From an uncultured Clostridia bacterium (lineage in GTDB: Bacteria > Bacillota > Clostridia > Christensenellales > UBA1242): a DNA stretch of 45,830 bases. Position numbers and translations under genes: made by a program. The notes under the pieces are model-generated. The model ran no database searches, was not told the origin of the DNA, and saw only the letters and a list, made by a program, of their open reading frames with translations. Positions 1 to 7,002 of the stretch are shown one piece after another (position 1 is the stretch's first letter; each line of letters begins with the position of its first letter). The DNA lies in NCBI GenBank assembly GCA_944384445.1, contig CALWTL010000008.1, forward strand, positions 1 to 45,830, read 5' to 3'.

Positions 1-18
1 AAATGAAAATTAAATTAT

Positions 19-47
19 TTGACTTTTTTATTTTTTTAATATAATAT
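19..47 (+). promoter_or_regulatory. Promoter of the trpS leader
   Basis: A TTGACT -35 (19-24) is followed after 17 bp by TAATAT (42-47). A perfect TATAAT also lies at 40-45 but with a 15-bp spacer. Predicted initiation is about 7 nt downstream, at or next to the ATG at 55, the geometry seen at many other genes in this window. Confidence 0.55.
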
Positions 48-54
48 AAATTAT

Positions 55-102
55 ATGAAAATAAAAATAAACACAATCTTGAATCTTTGGTTAGATACAT
101 AA
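55..102 (+). CDS. Putative 15-aa Trp leader peptide of trpS
   Basis: A short frame of 15 codons (reads MKIKINTILNLWLDT) starts 7 nt after a predicted -10 box and would be translated from a leaderless end, since no Shine-Dalgarno is present. Codon 12 (88-90) is TGG, the only Trp codon. Its stop (100-102) abuts the segment 101-114, which can pair with the loop side of the terminator stem at 144-183. That arrangement matches classical ribosome-mediated attenuation: stalling at Trp frees 106-114, whereas a ribosome on the stop codon covers it. The downstream gene is tryptophanyl-tRNA synthetase, which fits. A single Trp codon is weaker than the tandem Trp codons of the classical case, and a frame this short can arise by chance. 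Confidence 0.42.
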   Translation: MKIKINTILNLWLDT

Positions 103-187
103 ATTAGCTATATGTATAGTTTTTGTTTTATTAATAATTTTATAAATACTGTCATATAGCTTTAATTTTATATGACAGTATTTTTTT
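101..187 (+). promoter_or_regulatory. Candidate transcription attenuator upstream of trpS
   Basis: A perfect 15-bp hairpin (144-158 with 169-183, 10-nt loop) runs into a T tract ending at 187 and has the form of an intrinsic terminator. Bases 153-161 (catatagct) of that stem and loop are also exactly complementary to 106-114 (agctatatg), and 164-168 to 101-105, giving a 14-bp alternative helix with a 2-nt bulge. The two helices exclude each other. The hairpin could instead just terminate an unseen upstream gene, but the promoter and leader frame lie inside the window between any such gene and the hairpin. No T-box consensus is visible. Confidence 0.5.
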
Positions 188-197
188 AGGAGCAGTT

Positions 198-278
198 ATG
201 ATAATGAATTTAAAAATTCTATCTTTATCAAATATTAAGTTTTTAACAGTGATTGAAAATTATTGGCAAAAGAAGTGA
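198..278 (+). CDS. Possible 26-aa upstream ORF before trpS
   Basis: A 26-codon frame begins 6 bases after an AGGAG motif (188-192) that directly follows the terminator T tract, with good spacing for a ribosome site. It ends in Asn-Tyr-Trp-Gln-Lys-Lys. A G-rich ribosome-site motif in otherwise A/T-only DNA is suggestive, and a second Trp codon (W23) in a trpS leader is worth noting. The remaining 110 bases before trpS are nearly pure A/T with no strong hairpin. It may be fortuitous. Confidence 0.22.
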   Translation: MIMNLKILSLSNIKFLTVIENYWQKK

Positions 279-392
279 TCTTTATATAGTTTTAAATATT
301 TTTAATAATTTTTATTTTTAATAATTTTTTATGAGTTTTTTTAATTATTTGCAATAAAATTTAATTTTAGTTAGAATAAAGAAGGAGTATAT

Positions 393-1436
393 ATGAAAAA
401 TATTATTTTGACAGGGGATAGACCAACAGGTAAATTACATTTGGGTCATTATGTTGGTAGCCTAAAAAGAAGAATTGAACTACAAAATAAAGGTAATTAT
501 GATAAATTTTATATTATGCTAGCAGATTCGCAAGCATTAACTGATAATTTTGGTAATGTACAAAAAGTAAGAGATAATGTTATACAAGTAATGTTAGATT
601 ATTTGGCTGTGGGTTTAGATCCAGCAAAGGTGACATTTTTTATTCAAAGTGAAGTAAATGAATTAACCGAATTTACATTTTATTATATGAATTTAGTCAC
701 ATTGTCAAGATTGGAAAGAAATCCTACTGTTAAAGAAGAATTAAAGCAAAAAGATTTTAACAATTCTATTCCTATGGGATTTTTGACTTATCCTGTAAGT
801 CAAGCAGCAGATATAACAGCATTTAATGCGAATATTATTCCTGTCGGAGATGACCAATTACCAATGATTGAACAAACAAGAGAAATTGTGCGAACTTTTA
901 ATAATTTATATGGGGATACTTTGGTTGAACCTAAAGCGGTTTTACCAGAAAATGAAAATTCATATCGTTTGGTTGGTATAGATGGTAAAGCAAAGATGAG
1001 CAAAAGCCTTAATAATTGTATTTACTTATCAGATGAACCAGAAGTTATAAAGCAGAAAGTATTTTCAATGTTCACAGACCCTGACCATATTCATGTCTCA
1101 GATCCGGGGAAAGTAGAAGGTAATACAGTTTTTACTTATCTTGATGTATTTTCTCGCCCTGAACATTTTCAAAAATATCTTCCAGAATATAAATCATTAG
1201 ATGAATTAAAAGCTCATTACAAACTCGGGGGCTTAGGAGATATGAAAATAAAAAAATTTTTAAACGAAATATTACAAGAATTAATTACTCCTATTCGTGA
1301 AAAAAGAAAAGAGTTTGAAAAACAGCAAGATAAAATAATGAAGATACTGTACAATGGGACAATGGAAGCAAAAAAAGTTGCTCATGAAAATTTGCTAAAA
1401 TTAAAAACTAATATGGGAATTAATTATTTTAATTAA
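393..1436 (+). CDS. trpS: Tryptophanyl-tRNA synthetase
   Basis: Class I aminoacyl-tRNA synthetase that charges tRNA-Trp in the cytoplasm. The HIGH-type ATP motif is at residues 11-19 (PTGKLHLGH) and the KMSKS loop at 201-205; the 347-residue length fits a bacterial TrpRS. Other family features seen are the ADSQALT segment near residue 44 and GDDQLPM near 152. The ATG follows a clear GAAGGAG ribosome site. It is the first complete gene in the window and seems to be a single-gene unit with a leader of over 300 bases holding a candidate attenuator, so expression may respond to Trp-tRNA charging. No strong terminator follows before the next gene, which has its own promoter. Confidence 0.97.
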   Translation: MKNIILTGDRPTGKLHLGHYVGSLKRRIELQNKGNYDKFYIMLADSQALTDNFGNVQKVRDNVIQVMLDYLAVGLDPAKVTFFIQSEVNELTEFTFYYMNLVTLSRLERNPTVKEELKQKDFNNSIPMGFLTYPVSQAADITAFNANIIPVGDDQLPMIEQTREIVRTFNNLYGDTLVEPKAVLPENENSYRLVGIDGKAKMSKSLNNCIYLSDEPEVIKQKVFSMFTDPDHIHVSDPGKVEGNTVFTYLDVFSRPEHFQKYLPEYKSLDELKAHYKLGGLGDMKIKKFLNEILQELITPIREKRKEFEKQQDKIMKILYNGTMEAKKVAHENLLKLKTNMGINYFN

Positions 1437-1471
1437 TTTTTATTTTAATGATTTTAACAGTAATGATTTTG

Positions 1472-1500
1472 TTTACTTTTAATATTTAATTTGATAATAT
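1472..1500 (+). promoter_or_regulatory. Promoter, leaderless geometry
   Basis: TTTACT (1472-1477), 17-bp spacer, extended TGa-TAATAT (1495-1500), then 7 nt to the ATG at 1508. No Shine-Dalgarno sits between the -10 and the start. Confidence 0.65.
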
Positions 1501-1507
1501 TATACAA

Positions 1508-2065
1508 ATGATAGAATGTGTATATAATTATGAATTAGAAGATAATTTGGCGGCTACCAAATATTTATTTAAATATAAAAATAGAAAAAAAACTGGTATC
1601 GTTAATTTATTAGTTATAATGGTATCTATTATAGGAATAATGGTATCAATCGGTGGAATTATTGAGAAAAAAAGTTATTGGACAATTGGCATTGCTACAA
1701 TTATTTTGATTGTTGGATATTTTATGGTTGATTATGTTTCACTCTGGTTTAATCAAAGAAAACAAAAAAAATTTTTCCTTTCATCTGATTTAAGTAAGGT
1801 TTCAAAAGTAAAAGTTGTTTATGATAATGATAAGATTAGTGAAATTTTTTTAATCAAAGAAAAAGTTTTAGGTACAAATACTTATTATGTAAAAGATTTA
1901 TCTAGTATTAAAATTCAAAATGATTATATATTTTTTACATTTAATGAAAATAATGTAGTATTACTAAAAAAACAGTGTATGAACAATAAAATCTTTTTAG
2001 AATTCATGAAATTGCGAGAAATTTTAACAAATAAATATGAAAAAGTCAAAAAAAAGAAAAAATAA
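1508..2065 (+). CDS. Small membrane protein, YcxB-like
   Basis: A 185-residue protein with a charged N-terminal segment, two hydrophobic helices at about residues 30-52 and 58-80, and a soluble C-terminal half that is a plausible beta-rich domain (residues 95-170), ending in a run of lysines. Two TM helices followed by a KVKV/IxFF-type domain resemble the YcxB-like family of Bacillota, a resemblance judged by eye. Function is unknown. The -10 box lies 7 nt before the ATG with no ribosome site, so the mRNA is probably leaderless. The last codons form the 5' arm of its own terminator. Confidence 0.7.
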   Translation: MIECVYNYELEDNLAATKYLFKYKNRKKTGIVNLLVIMVSIIGIMVSIGGIIEKKSYWTIGIATIILIVGYFMVDYVSLWFNQRKQKKFFLSSDLSKVSKVKVVYDNDKISEIFLIKEKVLGTNTYYVKDLSSIKIQNDYIFFTFNENNVVLLKKQCMNNKIFLEFMKLREILTNKYEKVKKKKK

Positions 2066-2079
2066 TTGACTTTTTTTTT
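2041..2079 (+). terminator. Intrinsic terminator overlapping CDS end
   Basis: The arm aaaaagtcaa (2041-2050) inside the last codons pairs with ttgacttttt (2066-2075) followed by more T. The TTGACT of the 3' arm also serves as the likely -35 box of the next gene. Confidence 0.6.
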
Positions 2080-2094
2080 AAATTTGCACATAAT
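2066..2094 (+). promoter_or_regulatory. Promoter of acyltransferase gene
   Basis: TTGACT (2066-2071), 17 bp, CATAAT (2089-2094). It overlaps the terminator of the preceding gene. Predicted start is near 2101, about 38 nt before the ATG. Confidence 0.55.
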
Positions 2095-2138
2095 CATAAT
2101 ATCTAACGTTTTCTTAGTTAGTGATAAAAGGGGGTAAA

Positions 2139-3797
2139 ATGACAAAAGAAATCGTAAATGAGCAACCAGTTGAAACTCAACAAGTTCAAACTGTCGCTCA
2201 ACCAAAGTCGGAGAGAAATCATGCTATTGAATTTTGGCGTTTCTTCTTCGCTATTGCAATTCTCGGCTATCATATTGGTACGATATTGGCTCCTCGCACT
2301 ATGGCAGGAATCATTGAAGCATCAACTTGGATGGCTGGGGCAGGTGAAATTTTATTTGTTTTCACCTTAACAGCTGGCTATTTCTTGGTTAAACATTTCA
2401 AAAGATTACAAGCTAATCCTGAATATGCTACAAGAAAGGCGGGCAGTCGTGCTTGGGAATACCTTTGGGGTAGAATCAAAGCATTGCTTCCTGTACTTGC
2501 TTTAGGTATTATTTTGGGAGTAATAGCAGTGGCAATCTTCCAAGATAGCAGTTTTGCTGTTGCTATCAACTCTGTATTTAACGGATTATGGGAATTTTTA
2601 GGTCTATATTCTGCTGGATATCCTGCAGCATATAACCAAGCTAATGGTGCTATGTGGTTTATCTCAGGTTTATTAATTTGCTCATATATTATCTACTGGG
2701 CAATGTGTAAAAATGAAGATGTATTCGCAGGCTTTATAGCTCCATTCTTGTTCGTCTTCTTAGGTGGATGGTGGGCTTGGAACGGTACGCGTGCTTCACA
2801 AGCTGCATTCTCAACATTAGGTGAACAATATTCTACAAATCCATCTGTCACAGGTTCTGCTGTTAGTACAGGAGTGATAGGATTTAACAACGGATTGTTG
2901 TTCGTTCTTATAGGTATGTGTGGTGGAGTTCTAATCTACTATGCAGTTGAAAAATTGAAAAAATTAAATTATAATGTAGGTTCAAAAATATTTTTGACAA
3001 TTTTATACTTGTTAGTGGCTGTACTTGTTGTAATGTTTACAATTCAACCAGATTGGCTTGCAGGTGAATTTATCATCAACAATTCAGACAAAATTGTCAC
3101 AGCTAACAATTGGACATACAGGACAACCATTCATTTATTATGCATCATTTTAGTCACATTAACATTGTTAGGGAAAGACTATATAACTCAATTATTAAAC
3201 AATAAATATACTGCAAAAGTAATAGATTATCTAGGTGGTTCTGCTCTTTATATCTATATGCTTCATATGCCATTTATCTATTTCTATGTTGAAATTAGAG
3301 GAAAGGCTCCAGCTACGCCATATTCTTGGGCTGAAGTATTCTGGGTAGTGACAGCTATATCAGTGGTATTAGGTTGCATTGTTAAATTCTTAATGGATAA
3401 ATTTGTTATTAGAAAGAATAAAACAGTTAGAACACCAGTTTTAGCTACTAATGATGGTGAAACCACAACTGAAAAAGTTGAAGATAAAAATGATTTAAAA
3501 GTCGAAGAAGTAGAAGTTAAAGAAGAAGTTAAACCAAAGAAAAAGTCAACTCCTAAAACTGTTTCAGCACGTAGTACAACAACTAAAACTGCTCCTAAAG
3601 AAGTAAGTTCAACTAAAGTTGCTCCTAAACAAGAAGGTTCAACTAAAGTTGCTTCTAAACAATCAGGCGCATCTAAAGTTGCTACAAAAAAAGAAACAGT
3701 GAAAACTAGTGTAAAACCTACTACTAGCAAAAAAGTTGCTAGTACACCTGTTAAAAACGCTAGTCAAAAGAAAACAACTACTAAGAAAACTAAATAA
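2139..3797 (+). CDS. Acyltransferase-3 family membrane protein with basic tail
   Basis: A 552-residue polytopic protein of the acyltransferase 3 family, whose members O-acylate sugars or peptidoglycan-type substrates at the membrane. A short soluble N-terminus is followed by the family motif around residues 26-47 (FWRFFFAIAILGYH, catalytic-type His) and about ten hydrophobic segments to roughly residue 425. The last 125 residues are soluble: first Glu/Lys-rich, then a Lys/Thr/Ser/Ala/Val tail with imperfect repeats of the type STKVAPKQ, SKVATKK. The chosen ATG follows an AAAGGGGG ribosome site; an in-frame GTG at 2121 lies upstream of that site. Base composition is less A/T-extreme than the neighbours, consistent with high expression or different codon selection. 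Substrate unknown. Confidence 0.88.
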   Translation: MTKEIVNEQPVETQQVQTVAQPKSERNHAIEFWRFFFAIAILGYHIGTILAPRTMAGIIEASTWMAGAGEILFVFTLTAGYFLVKHFKRLQANPEYATRKAGSRAWEYLWGRIKALLPVLALGIILGVIAVAIFQDSSFAVAINSVFNGLWEFLGLYSAGYPAAYNQANGAMWFISGLLICSYIIYWAMCKNEDVFAGFIAPFLFVFLGGWWAWNGTRASQAAFSTLGEQYSTNPSVTGSAVSTGVIGFNNGLLFVLIGMCGGVLIYYAVEKLKKLNYNVGSKIFLTILYLLVAVLVVMFTIQPDWLAGEFIINNSDKIVTANNWTYRTTIHLLCIILVTLTLLGKDYITQLLNNKYTAKVIDYLGGSALYIYMLHMPFIYFYVEIRGKAPATPYSWAEVFWVVTAISVVLGCIVKFLMDKFVIRKNKTVRTPVLATNDGETTTEKVEDKNDLKVEEVEVKEEVKPKKKSTPKTVSARSTTTKTAPKEVSSTKVAPKQEGSTKVASKQSGASKVATKKETVKTSVKPTTSKKVASTPVKNASQKKTTTKKTK

Positions 3798-3812
3798 TCT
3801 ATAATGATTATT

Positions 3813-3849
3813 AAAACAAGCATTAATTAATTTTGATGCTTGTTTTTTT
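3813..3849 (+). terminator. Intrinsic terminator
   Basis: Stem aaaacaagcat (3813-3823) with atgcttgtttt (3836-3846), then a T tract. It ends the acyltransferase unit. Confidence 0.85.
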
Positions 3850-3993
3850 ATAAAATTTTATATTAATAAATGAGATTCATAAATATAAAATTAAATTTTT
3901 AAAATTAAAAAAATAATGAATGTTCAAATGTATTTATAGCAATTTAATTACAAATTAAAAGTTAGTCTTTGTAAATTATAGAATTAAAATTAG

Positions 3994-4023
3994 TTGTTTA
4001 TTTTATTAAAAATATGATAAACT
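3994..4023 (+). promoter_or_regulatory. Probable promoter of CoA-transferase gene
   Basis: TTGTTT (3994-3999), 18 bp, extended TGa-TAAACT (4018-4023). Predicted start about 4030, just before the ribosome site AGGGGTGG. Confidence 0.45.
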
Positions 4024-4048
4024 ATTAATATAAAAATAGGGGTGGAAA

Positions 4049-5611
4049 ATGAAAGTTATAAGTGCTATAGATGCAGCGAAACTCATTAAATCTAATTATA
4101 CAGTAGGGGTTAGTGGTTCAGGAGGAAGTGGTTCACCAGAGTCAATTTTAAAAGCAATTTTAAATCGCTATAAAAAAACAAAATTTCCCAAAAATATAAC
4201 TGTCACAGCAGGAATATCTCCAGGAAATTTAACTTATGACGATGTTGGAATGAATTGTTTGTCTGAGCCAGGATTGGTTGGTAAAGCAATTTGTGCTCAT
4301 TTAGGAATGGGTAAAAAATTTGGTGTTGCTATAGGAGAAAATCAATTCCCAGCATTTGGCATACCTTTGGGAGTCTACACACATCTATTGCGAGCTATTG
4401 CAGGCAAAAAGCCTGGAGTGCTAACTCATGTGGGTTTAAATACTTTTGTAGACCCAAGAATTGAAGGTGCTTGCGAAAATGAAAAGGCAAAACAATTAGA
4501 ACCTATTGTTGAATTAATCAATATAGGTGGAGAAGAAAAATTATTTTATAAATCTTTTCCTATTAATGTTTCTATTATTAAAGCAACATATTCAGATACG
4601 AAAGGAAACTTATCGTTAGAATGGGAACCTATTATCGGAGAACAATTTCAGTTAGCAGCTGCTGCACATAATTCAGGTGGAATAGTGATTGCAGAAGTAG
4701 AAAAAATAGTTGAATATGGATCGCTTAAAGCAAAAGATGTATTAATTCCTGAACGATTAGTGGATTTTGTTATTGTTTCTAAACCAGATAAATCTTTAGG
4801 AGAATATAATGTACCTAAGCATATTCCTGGACTTGTTGGCAAAAAGAGAATTGAATTGAGTGAAATTAAACCAGTCGAAATGAGTGAAAGAAAAATTTGT
4901 GCTAGACGTGCGATGATGGAATTAAACAAAGGTGTACTTGTAAATTTGGGAGTCGGTATGCCAGAATTAGTTGCTAATGTACTAAATGAAGAAGAAAGTA
5001 TTTCTGATATGACTTTATCAATTGAGACAGGAATTACTGGGGGAGTAGCTCAAAATGGTGTGACCTTTGGTGTCGCCTATAATGCAGATTCAATTATTGC
5101 AGATGCTGACATGTTTGATTTGTATGACGGTGGAGTGCTTGATTGTGCAGTGTTGGGATTAGCTGAAGTGGACAAAGAAGGAAATGTAAATGTATCTAAA
5201 TTTGGAAAACGAGTGACTGGTCCAGGAGGATTTATAAATATTACGCAAAATACTCACAAAATTATTTTTATGGGTACATTTACTTCAAGTGGATTAGATA
5301 TTAAAGTAAATAATAAAGGTCTCAAAATTGTAAATGAAGGCAAAGCAAAAAAATTTGTTAATAAAGTGCAACAAATTACATTTTCAGCTAAAAATGCAAT
5401 TAAAAATAATCAAGATATCACTTATGTGACTGAACGTGCGGTGTTTAAATTGACTAAAAAGGGAATCGAATTAATAGAAATTGCACCAAATATTGATTTG
5501 GAAAAAGATATTTTAGCCAACATGGAATTTAAGCATATCATTTGCAAAAATTTAAAAATTATAAATAAAAAAATCTTTATTCCTAAAAAAATGGGATATA
5601 AATTAAAATAA
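4049..5611 (+). CDS. Propionate/acetate CoA-transferase (YdiF/Pct type)
   Basis: Family I CoA-transferase with both subunits fused in one 520-residue chain, moving CoA between short-chain acyl-CoAs and free acids such as acetate or propionate in the cytoplasm. The N-terminal half has the Gly/Ser-rich GSGGSGSPE segment (residues 23-31); the C-terminal half has the GVGMPE motif (301-306) and the catalytic glutamate, Glu326, in SIETGITGG. Length matches the Pct/YdiF family. The ATG follows AGGGGTGG. Monocistronic, flanked by terminators. It fits a fermentative organism; the true acyl specificity cannot be read from sequence. Confidence 0.9.
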   Translation: MKVISAIDAAKLIKSNYTVGVSGSGGSGSPESILKAILNRYKKTKFPKNITVTAGISPGNLTYDDVGMNCLSEPGLVGKAICAHLGMGKKFGVAIGENQFPAFGIPLGVYTHLLRAIAGKKPGVLTHVGLNTFVDPRIEGACENEKAKQLEPIVELINIGGEEKLFYKSFPINVSIIKATYSDTKGNLSLEWEPIIGEQFQLAAAAHNSGGIVIAEVEKIVEYGSLKAKDVLIPERLVDFVIVSKPDKSLGEYNVPKHIPGLVGKKRIELSEIKPVEMSERKICARRAMMELNKGVLVNLGVGMPELVANVLNEEESISDMTLSIETGITGGVAQNGVTFGVAYNADSIIADADMFDLYDGGVLDCAVLGLAEVDKEGNVNVSKFGKRVTGPGGFINITQNTHKIIFMGTFTSSGLDIKVNNKGLKIVNEGKAKKFVNKVQQITFSAKNAIKNNQDITYVTERAVFKLTKKGIELIEIAPNIDLEKDILANMEFKHIICKNLKIINKKIFIPKKMGYKLK

Positions 5612-5645
5612 AATTTTGAATATTAAAATTATAGTTATTAATAAA

Positions 5646-5684
5646 AAATTGGCATTCTAGAAAAATCTAGAGTGCTAATTTTTA
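5646..5684. terminator. Bidirectional terminator
   Basis: The stem ttggcattctaga (5649-5661) pairs with tctagagtgctaa (5666-5678), with G-U pairs, flanked by A and T runs on both sides. It sits between convergent genes ending at 5611 (+) and 5682 (-). Confidence 0.8.
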
Positions 5685-5864
5685 TAAAAAACTACGTTGT
5701 TGATTAAATGCACAGCAATTATTTCTATCACCATTTTGATTATAAGCTCCTAGTGCTAGCAACAGTAAAAGTAGGAATGTAGTATTGTTTGCTAGGTTGG
5801 TGTTTGTCGCTTGTGCAATAATAGCAATTAATATTGCGAATAATATGTAAAATGCATTGTTCAT
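5682..5864 (-). CDS. Small hydrophobic membrane peptide
   Basis: A 60-residue protein with two hydrophobic stretches (about residues 4-20 and 28-42) and a polar C-terminus containing adjacent cysteines (NNCCAF) and several Asn/Gln. The ATG has a strong AAGGAGC ribosome site, which supports it as a real gene despite its size. It is transcribed divergently from the ArsR-family regulator, with about 100 bp between the starts, so that regulator may control it. I recognise no family. Confidence 0.65.
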   Translation of the reverse strand: MNNAFYILFAILIAIIAQATNTNLANNTTFLLLLLLALGAYNQNGDRNNCCAFNQQRSFL

Positions 5865-5943
5865 TTTCTTGCTCCTTATATATTTTATTTCGTTTATTTT
5901 ATTTATTCGTCAAAATATGATATTGTGAAAGATTTTCTAATTA

Positions 5944-5957
5944 TTTGATATTTGATA
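5944..5957. promoter_or_regulatory. Tandem 7-bp repeat at arsR-like promoter
   Basis: TTTGATA occurs twice in tandem (5944-5950, 5951-5957), overlapping the predicted -10 region of the regulator gene at 5968. The same heptamer forms the arms of the palindrome at 6375-6396, so both may be sites for this regulator. Confidence 0.35.
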
Positions 5958-5967
5958 TTCTTTTATT

Positions 5968-6300
5968 ATGAATAATGAACCTAAATTGGATTGTAAAGAA
6001 GAAATTACGTTGCGTCATTATATGCCAAATAAAAATGATTTGAAAAATTTGACTAGTTTTTTTTATGCATTTAGTGATGATACAAGATTGAAAATTATTA
6101 TACTATTGACAATCAAACCTTTATGTGTAAGTGATATATCATTAATTTTGTCTCAAAATCAGACGACAATTAGCCACCAACTAAAAATATTAAAATCTAT
6201 TGATATTGTATCATCTGATAGAAATGGCAAAAATATTATATATTACATAAAAAATCCAAATATTGAATCTGTTTTAAATGCAACAGTCGATTGTATATAA
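5968..6300 (+). CDS. ArsR/SmtB-family transcriptional regulator
   Basis: A 110-residue winged-helix protein. The segment at residues 30-95 has the ArsR-family pattern: SDDTRLKIIILL, then PLCVSDISLIL in the position of the ELCVCDL metal-site motif, then the recognition helix QTTISHQLKILK and a beta-wing SSDRNGKNIIYYI. Only one Cys of the classical CxC metal motif is kept; further Cys lie at residue 9 and near the C-terminus, so metal sensing is possible but altered. A -10-like TATTCT with TGa extension lies 6 nt before the ATG with no ribosome site, suggesting a leaderless mRNA. Flanking TTTGATA repeats suggest autoregulation and control of neighbours. Confidence 0.85.
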   Translation: MNNEPKLDCKEEITLRHYMPNKNDLKNLTSFFYAFSDDTRLKIIILLTIKPLCVSDISLILSQNQTTISHQLKILKSIDIVSSDRNGKNIIYYIKNPNIESVLNATVDCI

Positions 6301-6374
6301 CTTAAAAAAATTTTTATATAGAATAAATAATAATTTACATAAATTATTTATATAATTAATTAAAAATACGTATA

Positions 6375-6396
6375 TTTGATAAATATATTTATCAAA
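6375..6396. promoter_or_regulatory. 22-bp perfect palindrome, candidate operator
   Basis: The arms tttgataaata and tatttatcaaa form an uninterrupted 22-bp palindrome directly after the regulator gene and overlapping the -35 position (6389-6394) of the next gene's promoter (TACAAT at 6412-6417). It is operator-like. A weak terminator is the alternative, since a short T run follows, but the helix is nearly all A/T. Confidence 0.45.
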
Positions 6397-6422
6397 TTTT
6401 ATTCATTTGCATACAATGAAAT

Positions 6423-6938
6423 ATGAAGATAATTTGTGTGGCAGGTGGCAGTTATAAATCTTTTTACTTAAACTATTTTATAAAGTTAAATAAGTGTGAT
6501 TTATTAGTTTTTAATTTTGGAATAATTTATGATTATGACATTTGTCAAGAATTGTTAAAACAATCTATTGTCACTAAAGAATTAATGAGTTTATCTAACA
6601 AACTAAAAACTATAGTTGTAGCTGGAATAAATGTTATTTCAAAAGATAAAAATACTAAAGCAATAATTGTTTGTGATGGAGAAAAAATTAATATTGTAGA
6701 TGCAAAAATAGGAGCAAAAATATTTATTAAAGGAAAATGCTTTGTTGTTGGAGCAGAAAATACTAATTACAAAAATTATAATAAAATTGTTTTATCAAAA
6801 AAACGAATATATCCAATACTTAGTCATTGTTCTAAACGAAAGATTTATTTATTTTGTGACAATTTTGGTGTTTGCATAATTGAAAATGGCATTTTAAAAA
6901 GAAAATTTAACAAATTTTCTAAATTTATTTTGAAATAA
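6423..6938 (+). CDS. Hypothetical protein, possibly nitrilase-fold-related
   Basis: A 171-residue soluble protein starting with a beta-strand and glycine turn (MKIICVAGG). The middle segment (about residues 45-105: KELMSLSNKLKTIVVAGINVISKDKNTKAIIV and on) has the rhythm of a carbon-nitrogen hydrolase domain, but the protein is far too short and I see no clear Glu-Lys-Cys triad, so this is a weak impression. The C-terminus is basic. TACAAT ends 5 nt before the ATG with no ribosome site, so it is probably leaderless. The palindrome over its -35 region and the adjacent ArsR-like gene suggest repression by that protein. Confidence 0.6.
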   Translation: MKIICVAGGSYKSFYLNYFIKLNKCDLLVFNFGIIYDYDICQELLKQSIVTKELMSLSNKLKTIVVAGINVISKDKNTKAIIVCDGEKINIVDAKIGAKIFIKGKCFVVGAENTNYKNYNKIVLSKKRIYPILSHCSKRKIYLFCDNFGVCIIENGILKRKFNKFSKFILK

Positions 6939-6957
6939 ATTTAACCTATGATATAAT
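6930..6957 (+). promoter_or_regulatory. Promoter of pgk-tpiA-gpmI operon
   Basis: TTGAAA (6930-6935) overlapping the end of the preceding CDS, 16 bp, extended TGa-TATAAT (6952-6957). Predicted start near 6964. Confidence 0.7.
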
Positions 6958-7002
6958 TATTTCAACTAATACTAATTGGATATTTTAATTTTGGAGACAA
7001 TG

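Noticed and set aside
349..377. Promoter TTGCAA-17-TAGAAT just before trpS
   Set aside because: Initiation would fall inside the AAGGAGG ribosome site, cutting it, although there is no other SD-free evidence; kept only as a possibility.
1..392. T-box riboswitch upstream of trpS
   Set aside because: No AGGGTGGNACCGCG-type T-box sequence or specifier-loop arrangement is visible; the leader instead suggests a peptide-based attenuator.
3284..3730. 148-codon minus-strand frame opposite the acyltransferase tail
   Set aside because: It mirrors the low-complexity Lys/Thr repeat, has no ribosome site or promoter, and its composition is the complement of the real gene.
6423..6938. Functional nitrilase
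   Set aside because: About half the family length and no Glu-Lys-Cys triad can be placed.
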